This document shows positions 33,467 to 40,356 of a stretch of DNA of 64,000 nucleotides, in pieces. A model generated the notes under the pieces. The model saw only the letters and a list, made by a program, of their open reading frames with translations. It was not told the origin of the DNA and searched no databases. The translations under genes were made by a program, and so were the position numbers. Where the stretch lies: contig ONGA01000004.1 in the NCBI GenBank assembly GCA_900317285.1, positions 82,584 to 146,583 on the forward strand, read 5' to 3'. Within the stretch, counting starts at the first letter, position 1, and each line of letters starts with the position of its first letter. This DNA comes from an uncultured Bacteroidales bacterium. Lineage in GTDB: Bacteria > Bacteroidota > Bacteroidia > Bacteroidales > P3.

Positions 33467-33826
33467 CGAAAAAAAATCCAATGTCCTCCTCCGATTAATA
33501 AAATTCCTTTTTTCTTATTTCATTTTTTTTCTTTTTTATTTTGTTTGTTAATTTGGTTGATAACTGTTTAACCTTTTGATTTTCTTTCATTCACATTTGA
33601 ATCACTTGTTAAATTCACTCTTGATAACCCTACTTTCATATTCACTTTTTCAACACCATATCCCTCCAATTTTTTTATCAACAGTAATTCAAACTTCAAT
33701 TAACATTCTCTTTAACCGTCAAATGTTAATATTTTTATTTTACTGATTTCTATCCTTTTATGTTTTGTGGTAAAAAAATGTTGATAATTTGTAGTCTTTC
33801 ATAATGAACAACTTTTCTTTTTATAG
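33467..33826. other. AT-rich divergent intergenic region, candidate replication origin
   Basis: About 360 bp of strongly AT-rich DNA without ORFs between nadA (-) and rpiB (+). It holds two exact TTATCAACA DnaA-box-like nonamers in opposite orientation (33675-33683 on +, 33779-33787 on -) plus near matches GTTGATAAC at 33556 and TTGATAACCC at 33621. Two perfect parS sites lie 2 kb left and 13 kb right. It could equally be a double promoter region with unusual composition; no dnaA is present. Confidence 0.4.
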
Positions 33827-33834
33827 TACTTTTG
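33827..33834 (+). promoter_or_regulatory. -7 element for rpiB-deoC
   Basis: TACTTTTG, 32 nt before the rpiB ATG; no TTTG 20 nt upstream. Confidence 0.55.
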
Positions 33835-33866
33835 CACGCAGAAAAAAGTTATAAACATTCACTGAA

Positions 33867-34307
33867 ATGAAAGAAATTATTCCTATAGCGTGCGACCATG
33901 CAGGCTACGAGTTGAAGCTGAAAGTCATCGACCATCTCAAAGCAAAGGGTTTTGATGTAAAAGACTATGGAACAAACAGTACCGATAGTTGCGATTACCC
34001 CGATTTCGCCCATCAGGTGGGCAATGCCATCAACAAGGGGGAATACAAGCGCGGCATTGTCATCTGCGGCAGCGGCAACGGTGTCCAGATGACTGTCAAC
34101 AAGTATCCCCATGTCCGTTGTGCCCTTTGCTGGACTCCCGAAATCGCCCATCTTGGCCGTCAACACAACGATTGCAACATCCTCTCCATGCCCGCCCGTT
34201 TCATCAGTGAGGAAACTGCCTTGCAGATTGTCGACGAGTACCTCAACACTGAGTTTGAGGGTGGTCGTCACCAGCGCCGTGTGGAAAAAATCAGCCAACT
34301 GATCTGA
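33867..34307 (+). CDS. rpiB: Ribose-5-phosphate isomerase B
   Basis: Interconverts ribose-5-phosphate and ribulose-5-phosphate. 146 residues of the RpiB/LacAB fold: CDHAGYELK at the N-terminus with the Asp-His pair, and the catalytic Cys in VICGSGNGVQMTVNKYP near 72, followed by TPEIAHLGRQHNDCNILSMPAR. Its stop overlaps the deoC start by one base, joining two steps of (deoxy)ribose phosphate use. Confidence 0.93.
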   Translation: MKEIIPIACDHAGYELKLKVIDHLKAKGFDVKDYGTNSTDSCDYPDFAHQVGNAINKGEYKRGIVICGSGNGVQMTVNKYPHVRCALCWTPEIAHLGRQHNDCNILSMPARFISEETALQIVDEYLNTEFEGGRHQRRVEKISQLI

Positions 34308-35041
34308 TGGATAAAGAACTGGCACAGAGAATATTCTCCTGCATTGACAACACTACGCTCAACGCCACTGACAATGAACAGCATGTCGAGGCGTTCTGCA
34401 GGCATACAATGGAAATGGGGAAGGTGGCGGCAGTATGCGTCTATCCCCGTTTTGTAGCTTGCGCCAAACGAACCCTTGTCGGCAGCGGCATCCGTGTGGC
34501 ATCGGTGGCAGGGGCGTTTCCCCATGGTCAACTGCCTATCAGCCTGAAGGTGGAAGAAGTGAAGTATGCTGTCGGCGAAGGTGCCGATGAAATCGACATG
34601 GTGCTCAGCCGCGGAGCCCTGCTGGCAGGCGACAACGATCTGGTGCGCGATGAAGTGGCGCTGATGAAACAAGCCTGCCAGGGCAAGACACTGAAAGTCA
34701 TACTTGAAACAGGCGAACTCCCCTCCCCCGACCTCATCGCCACTGCCTCCCGTCTCGCTATCGATGGTGGCGCCGACTTCATCAAGACCTCCACGGGCAA
34801 AATCGCTACCGGCGCCACACTTGATGCCGCCGAGGTGATGCTCACAGTCATTGCCGAGCACCAAAAAAAGACAGGCAGAAAAGTAGGTTTCAAGGCGGCA
34901 GGCGGCATTTCAACCCCCGACGAGGCATTTTCATTCGCTCTTTTAACAAAAAAAATTCTTAGCGATAACTTTATTGATAAACAGACTTTTAGAATCGGTG
35001 CCAGCCGCCTCACCGACCGCCTTTTCGCCTCTTTAACATAA
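34307..35041 (+). CDS. deoC: Deoxyribose-phosphate aldolase
   Basis: Class I aldolase splitting 2-deoxyribose-5-phosphate into glyceraldehyde-3-phosphate and acetaldehyde. 244 residues. The Schiff-base Lys160 lies in FIKTSTGK, and a second conserved Lys in GFKAAGGIST. VCVYPRFV and the EIDMVLSRGALLAG stretch are typical. Coupled to rpiB, suggesting nucleoside or deoxyribose salvage. The last 60 codons become A/T-rich. Confidence 0.94.
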   Translation: MDKELAQRIFSCIDNTTLNATDNEQHVEAFCRHTMEMGKVAAVCVYPRFVACAKRTLVGSGIRVASVAGAFPHGQLPISLKVEEVKYAVGEGADEIDMVLSRGALLAGDNDLVRDEVALMKQACQGKTLKVILETGELPSPDLIATASRLAIDGGADFIKTSTGKIATGATLDAAEVMLTVIAEHQKKTGRKVGFKAAGGISTPDEAFSFALLTKKILSDNFIDKQTFRIGASRLTDRLFASLT

Positions 35042-35105
35042 AAAAATTTTAACATTTGAAGAATTTTTTGTTACTTTGCATTTTGAATCCAATGTAATAA
35101 GTAGT

Positions 35106-36296
35106 ATGAAGCCGTTACAGCAGAAATTAGCTCAATACACCGCCCCGCAGGAAGCCAAAGCTGCAGGGATTTATCCTTATTTCACTCCCATCACTTCCGA
35201 ACAGAACACCGAAGTCTACGTGCAAGGACGTGAGGGTAAGGTTCTTATGTTCGGTTCCAATTCCTATCTCGGACTCACCAACGACCCTCGTCTGAAAGAA
35301 GCCGCCAAACGTGCCATCGACAAGTACGGCACCGGTTGCGCCGGCTCGCCGTTCCTCAACGGTACCCTTGATATCCATATCCAGCTGCAGAACGAACTGG
35401 CTGAATTCCTTGGCAAGGACGACGTCATGCTCTTCTCCGCCGGCTTCCTCGCCAACAGCGGCGTCATCCCCGACGTCGTCTCCCGCGGCGACTACCTCTT
35501 CTACGACGAGCGCGTCCATGCCTCCATCATGGAAGGCAAACTCATTACCTACGCCAACACCCAGAAATACAAGCATAACGACATGACCGACCTCGAGCGC
35601 GTGCTGCAGAAAGCACCCCTCGAGGCTTCCAAGCTCGTCGTCACCGACGGTGTTTTCTCCATGGAAGGCGACGTGGCCCATGTCGACAAGATGGTTGACA
35701 TCTGTAACAAATACAACGCCACCCTTATGGTCGACGAGGCCCACGGTCTCGGCGTCTTCGGCCGCGAAGGCCGCGGCACCTGCGACCATTTCGGCAAGCT
35801 CAAGGATGTGGAACTCGTCATGGGCACCTTCTCCAAGAGCCTCGCCTCTGTGGGCGGTTTCATCGCCTCCGACAAGGAGACCATCAACTGGATGAAACAC
35901 TCCGTCCGCCCCTACATCTTCACCGCCTCCATCACTCCCGCCAGCACCGCTTCGGTGCTCGAAGCACTCCACATCATGCGCAGCGAACCCGAACGCAATG
36001 CCGCCCTTTGGGACAACCAGCGCTACGCCTTCAAATCCTTCAAGGATCTGGGTTTTGAGATTGGCAACACCTCCACCCCCATCATCCCCCTCTTCATCCG
36101 CGACGATCCCAAGACTTTCGCCATCACCCACGACCTCCTCGAAAACGGCGTCTTCGTCACGCCCGTCATCGCCCCCGCTGTGCCTGGCGACGAGACCCTC
36201 ATCCGCGTGGCCCTCATGGCCACACATACCCATGAGCAGATTGACATCGCTGTGGACAAGATTTACAAATCTTTCAAGAAATACCAAGTTCTTTGA
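35106..36296 (+). CDS. spt: Serine palmitoyltransferase
   Basis: PLP enzyme of the alpha-oxoamine synthase family condensing serine with an acyl-CoA or acyl-ACP to 3-ketosphinganine, the entry to Bacteroidota sphingolipids. The ATG at 35106 gives 396 residues. The PLP Lys244 lies in GTFSKSLASVGGFIA, the SPT pattern rather than the Kbl one (TGTLGKAFGG); DEAHGLGVFGREGRG, GSGCAGSPFLNGT-like text and the YKHNDM motif follow Bacteroides SPT closely. It resembles the Kbl of this window but shares mainly the fold. A GNAT-type gene follows after 2 nt. Confidence 0.9.
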   Translation: MKPLQQKLAQYTAPQEAKAAGIYPYFTPITSEQNTEVYVQGREGKVLMFGSNSYLGLTNDPRLKEAAKRAIDKYGTGCAGSPFLNGTLDIHIQLQNELAEFLGKDDVMLFSAGFLANSGVIPDVVSRGDYLFYDERVHASIMEGKLITYANTQKYKHNDMTDLERVLQKAPLEASKLVVTDGVFSMEGDVAHVDKMVDICNKYNATLMVDEAHGLGVFGREGRGTCDHFGKLKDVELVMGTFSKSLASVGGFIASDKETINWMKHSVRPYIFTASITPASTASVLEALHIMRSEPERNAALWDNQRYAFKSFKDLGFEIGNTSTPIIPLFIRDDPKTFAITHDLLENGVFVTPVIAPAVPGDETLIRVALMATHTHEQIDIAVDKIYKSFKKYQVL

Positions 36297-36298
36297 AT

Positions 36299-37414
36299 AT
36301 GATTACCGTTCGCCCCGTCAAAGGTCGCCGCGACCTTAAGAAATTCATTGCTTTTCCCAACAAACTCTTCAAGGATGTGCCCTCTTACATCCCCGCACTG
36401 AATTTCGACGAGATGAACCTTCTCACCGACAAAAACCCCTCTCTCGAACACTGCTCCCGCGAACTCTACCTTGCTGAGCGTGACGGCAAGATTGTGGGCC
36501 GTGTGGCCGCCATCATCAACCGCTCCGTCAACGAACACTGGAACAAAAAAGCCGTACGCTTTGGCTGGTTCGACTTCATCGAGGACTACGAGGTCTTCTC
36601 CGCACTCCTCGACAAAGTCTGCGAATACGGCCGTGCAAATGGCATGACCGAAATCGAAGGCCCCTTTGGCTTCACCGACATGGACAAGGAATGCTGGGTC
36701 ATCGACAATTTCGACGCCCGACAGAACATCTCGACACTTTACAACCCGGAATACTACGTCCGCTTCATCGAGCGCGCCGGCTACGAAATACGCTGCAAAT
36801 GGCAACAGTACAAAATGCCTGCCAACCAGCCCGTACCCGACAAAGTGGCGCGACTCAACAAACTCATCATGGACAAGTACCACCTCCACCTTGTCCGCGT
36901 CAAACGCCGCAAACAGCTCATTCCCTACGCCTGGCAGTTCTTCCACGCCATCAACGAATCCTTCAAGGACCTCTACGACTTCGTCCCCATGACCGAGAAG
37001 GAAATCAACGTATACATCAAGGAATACTTCCCCTTCGTCAACATGGACTTCGTGCAGTTTGTCGTCGACGAGAACGACCACCTTGTCGGCTTCGGACTCT
37101 CCATCCCCGACCTCAACGACGCCTACCGCAAAGCCAATGGCCACCTCTTCCCCTTCGGTTGGTACCATATTCTCAAGGCCTTCCGCAAGTTTGACACCAT
37201 CGACCTCCTCCTCAATGGCGTCCTCCCCGAGTGGCAGAAACGTGGCGTCCACAGCATCTATTACTGCGACATGAACGAGGCTGCTATCCGCTACGACGTC
37301 CACACCGCCTACACCAACCCCCAAATCATTGGCAACGAGGCAGTAAAAATCTGGGAAACCCAGTACAACACCACCCCCCTCATGCAGCGCGCCGTCTTCG
37401 GCAAATCCCTCTAA
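36299..37414 (+). CDS. GNAT-fold acyltransferase-like protein next to spt
   Basis: A 371-residue protein with an N-terminal GNAT-like domain (ELYLAERDGKIVGRVAAIINRS near 55-80 resembles the acetyl-CoA-binding core) and a longer C-terminal half (NGVLPEWQKRGVHSIYYCDMNEAA near 307-330, again GNAT-like). The ATG at 36299 is used; a TTG six bases earlier is less likely. It starts 2 nt after the spt stop, so coupling to sphingolipid synthesis is strongly suggested. By analogy with Caulobacter, where the bacterial ceramide synthase is a GNAT-type protein, N-acylation of the sphingoid base is a reasonable but unproven guess. Confidence 0.7.
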   Translation: MITVRPVKGRRDLKKFIAFPNKLFKDVPSYIPALNFDEMNLLTDKNPSLEHCSRELYLAERDGKIVGRVAAIINRSVNEHWNKKAVRFGWFDFIEDYEVFSALLDKVCEYGRANGMTEIEGPFGFTDMDKECWVIDNFDARQNISTLYNPEYYVRFIERAGYEIRCKWQQYKMPANQPVPDKVARLNKLIMDKYHLHLVRVKRRKQLIPYAWQFFHAINESFKDLYDFVPMTEKEINVYIKEYFPFVNMDFVQFVVDENDHLVGFGLSIPDLNDAYRKANGHLFPFGWYHILKAFRKFDTIDLLLNGVLPEWQKRGVHSIYYCDMNEAAIRYDVHTAYTNPQIIGNEAVKIWETQYNTTPLMQRAVFGKSL

Positions 37415-37441
37415 CCCCTTTCGTCTTTGCTCCGACCCCGA

Positions 37442-37529
37442 CATAGGAGCATCATATACGCATCATATACGCATCATAGGAGAACACAAGGAGAAGTATA
37501 GGAGAATGGTAGTACAAGCATAGAAGCCA
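37442..37529 (+). repeat. 11-bp tandem array (CATAGGAGNNN units)
   Basis: Eight consecutive units of exactly 11 bp: cataggagcat, catatacgcat (twice), cataggagaac, acaaggagaag, tataggagaat, ggtagtacaag, catagaagcca. It begins 27 nt after the stop of the GNAT gene. The same core is found at 14944 and 23047. No coding potential. Confidence 0.75.
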
Positions 37530-37688
37530 CTTTTTCGGAATTTCGTCCCACTTTCTCCTACCTTTCATCCCATCCACACTTATAATCAACCACTTCCAGA
37601 AAAAAAGAAAAAAAATACCCTCTGGTGTCAGATTTTGCACCAAAAAGGTGTATTATATTGACATAACAACCCCCAACGGTAATACATC
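37530..37688. other. Spacer between the 11-bp array and the small ORF
   Basis: AT-rich spacer with a 6-bp hairpin TGCACC-AAAAA-GGTGTA near 37636. No gene or clear promoter seen. Confidence 0.4.
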
Positions 37689-37772
37689 ATGGAAAGAGCA
37701 AACAATTTGACTGTGCTATTGGCAGCAATGGCTTTGATGACAACCTCCACCTACATCTTCAGTCGCAAGTGA
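37689..37772 (+). CDS. Possible 27-aa membrane peptide upstream of the sigma factor
   Basis: Short frame starting MERANNLTVLLAAMALMTTS and ending FSRK. It would be a single transmembrane helix with positive residues at the tail. It lies 27 nt before the sigma-factor gene, with that gene's -7 element just after its stop. It is too short for composition tests, and no ribosome-binding site or recognised family supports it. It may be chance. Confidence 0.25.
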   Translation: MERANNLTVLLAAMALMTTSTYIFSRK

Positions 37773-37783
37773 GATAATTTATA

Positions 37784-37791
37784 TATCTTTG
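37784..37791 (+). promoter_or_regulatory. -7 element for the sigma-factor operon
   Basis: TATCTTTG, only 8 nt before the ATG at 37800. A start site 4-7 nt downstream would leave almost no leader, implying leaderless or near-leaderless translation. No -33 TTTG at 20 nt. Confidence 0.5.
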
Positions 37792-37799
37792 CACCCGCA

Positions 37800-38768
37800 A
37801 TGACAGACCACAAGCCCTTCAACGAACTGCTGCAGCGCCACCGGACAATGGTGTGGCGCATGTGCTGGGTTGGCGCCTGGGGCAACTATGAGCGTTGTCG
37901 CGACCTGGTGCAGGAGGTCTCCATCGCCCTTTGGCGACATTTCGACCAGCTGCGTCCCGACGCCTCGCCTCAGGAAAAACGCGCCTGGGTGCGTTGGCAG
38001 ACGCGTTCTGTGATTGATTTCCAGCGCCGTTTGCAAAAACCACCTTCCCTGCCTTTATCTGACTGCTTGGCCGACACCGTGGTGGCGGAAGACCTTGCGG
38101 ATCAGAAAGAAGAACTTGAACGCTTGATGGAGACCCTCAGCGATGACGAGCGCTGTATGCTGCGGTTGCAACTTGAGGGCTACCGTGCCGACGAGATTGC
38201 CGAAGCCCTGGGCCTCAACCGCGACGCTGTCTATCAGCGTATGCACCGCGCCGTGGGCAAGATGCGCCGTGTGGCACTGCTGTCGGTGCTCCTCTGCCTG
38301 GCTGTCACCGTGGCGGTAGCCGTGGTGCCGCAATGGCGCGAGCAGGTATTCTCATGCACAGAAGGAGAGGAAACACCAGAGAAAGAGCCTACAATACTCG
38401 AAAAGACTGTGCCCACCCCCACCCCCCTTGTTCCGTTGGAGGAGTCGACCGACACCGTTGCTTCACGTCCCGCGTGGATTCCCCCAGAGCCCATACCCCA
38501 CCTCAATGCCTTTGTCGACACAGTCCTCCCCGACCTGCCAGCGCGCAAGCCCGATGTGGGTATTGCTTTCGACGGAAAGAGACTCCTCCTCTCAGGGCTC
38601 CTCGACCGCGAGCTGGTGGTAATCCGCAATTTCAGAGGTGTTCTCGTGGCCCTCAAGCGCTCCCACGGCTCCACCTGCGCCATCGAAATCCCCAACGACA
38701 ATAAATCCTACACCACCTATATCCTCCAAATCGGCGACCGTCCCGACCGCATACGCATAGAACTATGA
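37800..38768 (+). CDS. Membrane-tethered ECF-type sigma factor with extracytoplasmic C-terminal domain
   Basis: A 322-residue protein with three parts. Residues 5-80 match sigma region 2 (CRDLVQEVSIALWRHFDQL, then WVRWQTRSVIDFQRR). Residues about 105-152 are region 4 with a helix-turn-helix (LSDDERCMLRLQLEGYRADEIAEALGLNRDAVYQRM). Then a transmembrane helix (ALLSVLLCLAVTVAVAVV, about 156-173), a Pro/Thr-rich linker and a beta-rich domain (about 245-322, LLLSGLLDRELVVIRNFRG... and TYILQIGDRPDRIRIEL). The last domain would be periplasmic. ECF factors usually lack such an extension and rely on a separate anti-sigma factor; none is seen here. Its stop overlaps the next gene by 4 nt, so the two form an operon. 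Confidence 0.8.
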   Translation: MTDHKPFNELLQRHRTMVWRMCWVGAWGNYERCRDLVQEVSIALWRHFDQLRPDASPQEKRAWVRWQTRSVIDFQRRLQKPPSLPLSDCLADTVVAEDLADQKEELERLMETLSDDERCMLRLQLEGYRADEIAEALGLNRDAVYQRMHRAVGKMRRVALLSVLLCLAVTVAVAVVPQWREQVFSCTEGEETPEKEPTILEKTVPTPTPLVPLEESTDTVASRPAWIPPEPIPHLNAFVDTVLPDLPARKPDVGIAFDGKRLLLSGLLDRELVVIRNFRGVLVALKRSHGSTCAIEIPNDNKSYTTYILQIGDRPDRIRIEL

Positions 38769-39436
38769 AAAAGACGGCGTTTATAGCAGCTTTTTTGGCC
38801 TCATGGCTCTCCCTGTATGCCCAGACCGACGGGATGATACACGTCGAAGGGGTGGTGAGGAGCGTGGTGGAGGACATCGCGCTGCCTTTCTGCGACGTAC
38901 AGCTGCGAGTGGGCGACGTGGTCGTGGCCAGTGCCAGGAGCGGCTACGACGGTTGCTATGTGATGCCGAGGGTGAAAGTCGGCGAGTACACGCTGATGGT
39001 TACCCAGTTCGGCGATACATTGCAGAATTTCAAAGGGTTGCTATTGATGCGCGACACGCGGGTGACCAGCCTTGTATCGCTTCCCGACGCCTCGCAGAGC
39101 CAGATATGGCTGCCCACCGACCTCAAGCAAATCAATCTCCGCGAGGTATGGATTTGCACATCCCCGCAGAACAAACTGGCCAAGATGGGCCTTCTCATCA
39201 CCAGCCCCGACGATCAGAGACTATGGAATTTCAGCGGCAAAATGATTGATTCGGGGCCTGCCAGCACCGACCTCTCTTGGCCAACTATAAGCGGAAGGAA
39301 CCCCTACCTTCGACATAGCATCCTCACTCCGCCCATCTGGGAGTGGTGCAACGAACCCTGGAACCCTGTGCCTGTCGTTAAAGATAAGGAAGAAAAAGCC
39401 AATGACGTAGAGGAAAGATTACAGGAAGAGGACTAG
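38765..39436 (+). CDS. Secreted carboxypeptidase-regulatory-like protein, partner of the sigma factor
   Basis: Exported protein of 223 residues with a signal peptide (AAFLASWLSLYAQ, cleavage near residue 20) and an Ig-like carboxypeptidase-D regulatory domain at about 27-95 (VEGVVRSVVEDIALPFCDVQL, then SGYDGCYVMPRVKVGEYTLMV). That domain is typical of TonB-dependent receptors and T9SS cargo but no barrel follows. The remainder has no recognised fold and ends in a charged tail. Coupling to the membrane-bound sigma factor (4-nt overlap) suggests that it binds or senses something for it. Codons change here from C-rich to G-rich. Confidence 0.6.
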   Translation: MKKTAFIAAFLASWLSLYAQTDGMIHVEGVVRSVVEDIALPFCDVQLRVGDVVVASARSGYDGCYVMPRVKVGEYTLMVTQFGDTLQNFKGLLLMRDTRVTSLVSLPDASQSQIWLPTDLKQINLREVWICTSPQNKLAKMGLLITSPDDQRLWNFSGKMIDSGPASTDLSWPTISGRNPYLRHSILTPPIWEWCNEPWNPVPVVKDKEEKANDVEERLQEED

Positions 39437-39461
39437 CAGAAGCTTTTGTCCCCCTCACTCC

Positions 39462-40265
39462 TTAACTCTTGTAGTAGCCCCGAAGGATGCTGACCATCTG
39501 GTTGCCCGTCAGCACGCGTTTGACAACCACCGAAAGCCATTGCTCGAGGTTGGCAACCACATACCGCAGCGACGGTCTCTCTTTCCCAACAATCTTGGCA
39601 ATGCGGCGGGCCAGCACCTCGGGCTGCAGACCCCCATACTCCTCCTTTTCGATGATGGCGAGTGAACGCTTGAAAATGGGGCCGTAGTCGGGGTCGTCCA
39701 GCGTCGTCTGGCTGTTCTTGCGGCTGCCTGTGAAGCCCGTGGCAAAGTCGCCGGGTTCCACCATCGACACGCGGATGCCGAACCCACGCACCTCGGCGGC
39801 CAAAGCCTCGCTGAAACCCTCGATGGCAAACTTCGACGCCGAATAGAAACCTTGGTACGGCAAGCCCATCACTCCTCCGATGGAACTCAGGTTGATAATC
39901 TTTCCTTTGCGCACCTTGCGCATGTAGGGCAGCACGGCCTGGCACATGTTCACGCAGCCCATGAAGTTGGTACCCATCTGGAGGTCTATCTCCTCCTCTG
40001 TGGCGAGTTCGAGGGCGCCCCCGATACCCATGCCGGCGTTGTTCACCAGCACGTCCACCCTACCCTGCTCCGCGACGATTTGTGCCACTACCGCGGCAAT
40101 CTGCTCGCGGTTGCGCACGTCGCACTGGCGGTAGCGGATGGTGGGATGTTCCATTGGCCGACGGCAAAGACCGTAGACGGTATGACCTTGTGAAACAAGT
40201 AGTTCGGCAGTGGCGCGCCCGAAACCGGAAGAGGCGCCGGTGATGATGATAACCTTTGGATCCAT
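39462..40265 (-). CDS. SDR-family oxidoreductase
   Basis: Classical short-chain dehydrogenase of 267 residues from the ATG at 40265. NAD(P)-binding TGASSGFG (residues 8-15), structural NNAGMGIGG (near 78), catalytic Ser in NLSSIGG and Tyr-x-x-x-Lys in YSASK near 145-149. The extended C-terminal third (GYYKS end) is like the retinol-dehydrogenase/ketosphinganine-reductase type group. With spt only 3.2 kb away a 3-ketosphinganine reductase role is conceivable; nothing in the sequence fixes the substrate. Convergent with the sigma-factor operon. Confidence 0.8.
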   Translation of the reverse strand: MDPKVIIITGASSGFGRATAELLVSQGHTVYGLCRRPMEHPTIRYRQCDVRNREQIAAVVAQIVAEQGRVDVLVNNAGMGIGGALELATEEEIDLQMGTNFMGCVNMCQAVLPYMRKVRKGKIINLSSIGGVMGLPYQGFYSASKFAIEGFSEALAAEVRGFGIRVSMVEPGDFATGFTGSRKNSQTTLDDPDYGPIFKRSLAIIEKEEYGGLQPEVLARRIAKIVGKERPSLRYVVANLEQWLSVVVKRVLTGNQMVSILRGYYKS

Positions 40266-40330
40266 GGTGTTTGAATTTTGTTGCAAAAATACAAAAAAAA
40301 TAGGAATCAATATATATCAAAATTATTTCG

Positions 40331-40338
40331 TATCTTTG
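40331..40338 (+). promoter_or_regulatory. -7 element for the DUF4175 gene
   Basis: TATCTTTG, 18 nt before the ATG at 40357. It fixes the start, since the longer frame from 40210 would begin upstream of the promoter. Confidence 0.6.
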
Positions 40339-40356
40339 CAGATTAAAATTTCGCAC

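Noticed and set aside
35106..36296. Second kbl copy
   Set aside because: Same PLP fold as the gene at 11669, but the Lys motif GTFSKSLASVGG and other landmarks are those of serine palmitoyltransferase.
40210..40356. Longer N-terminus for the DUF4175 protein
   Set aside because: It would begin upstream of the TATCTTTG promoter and inside the opposite SDR gene; ATG 40357 fits the family start.
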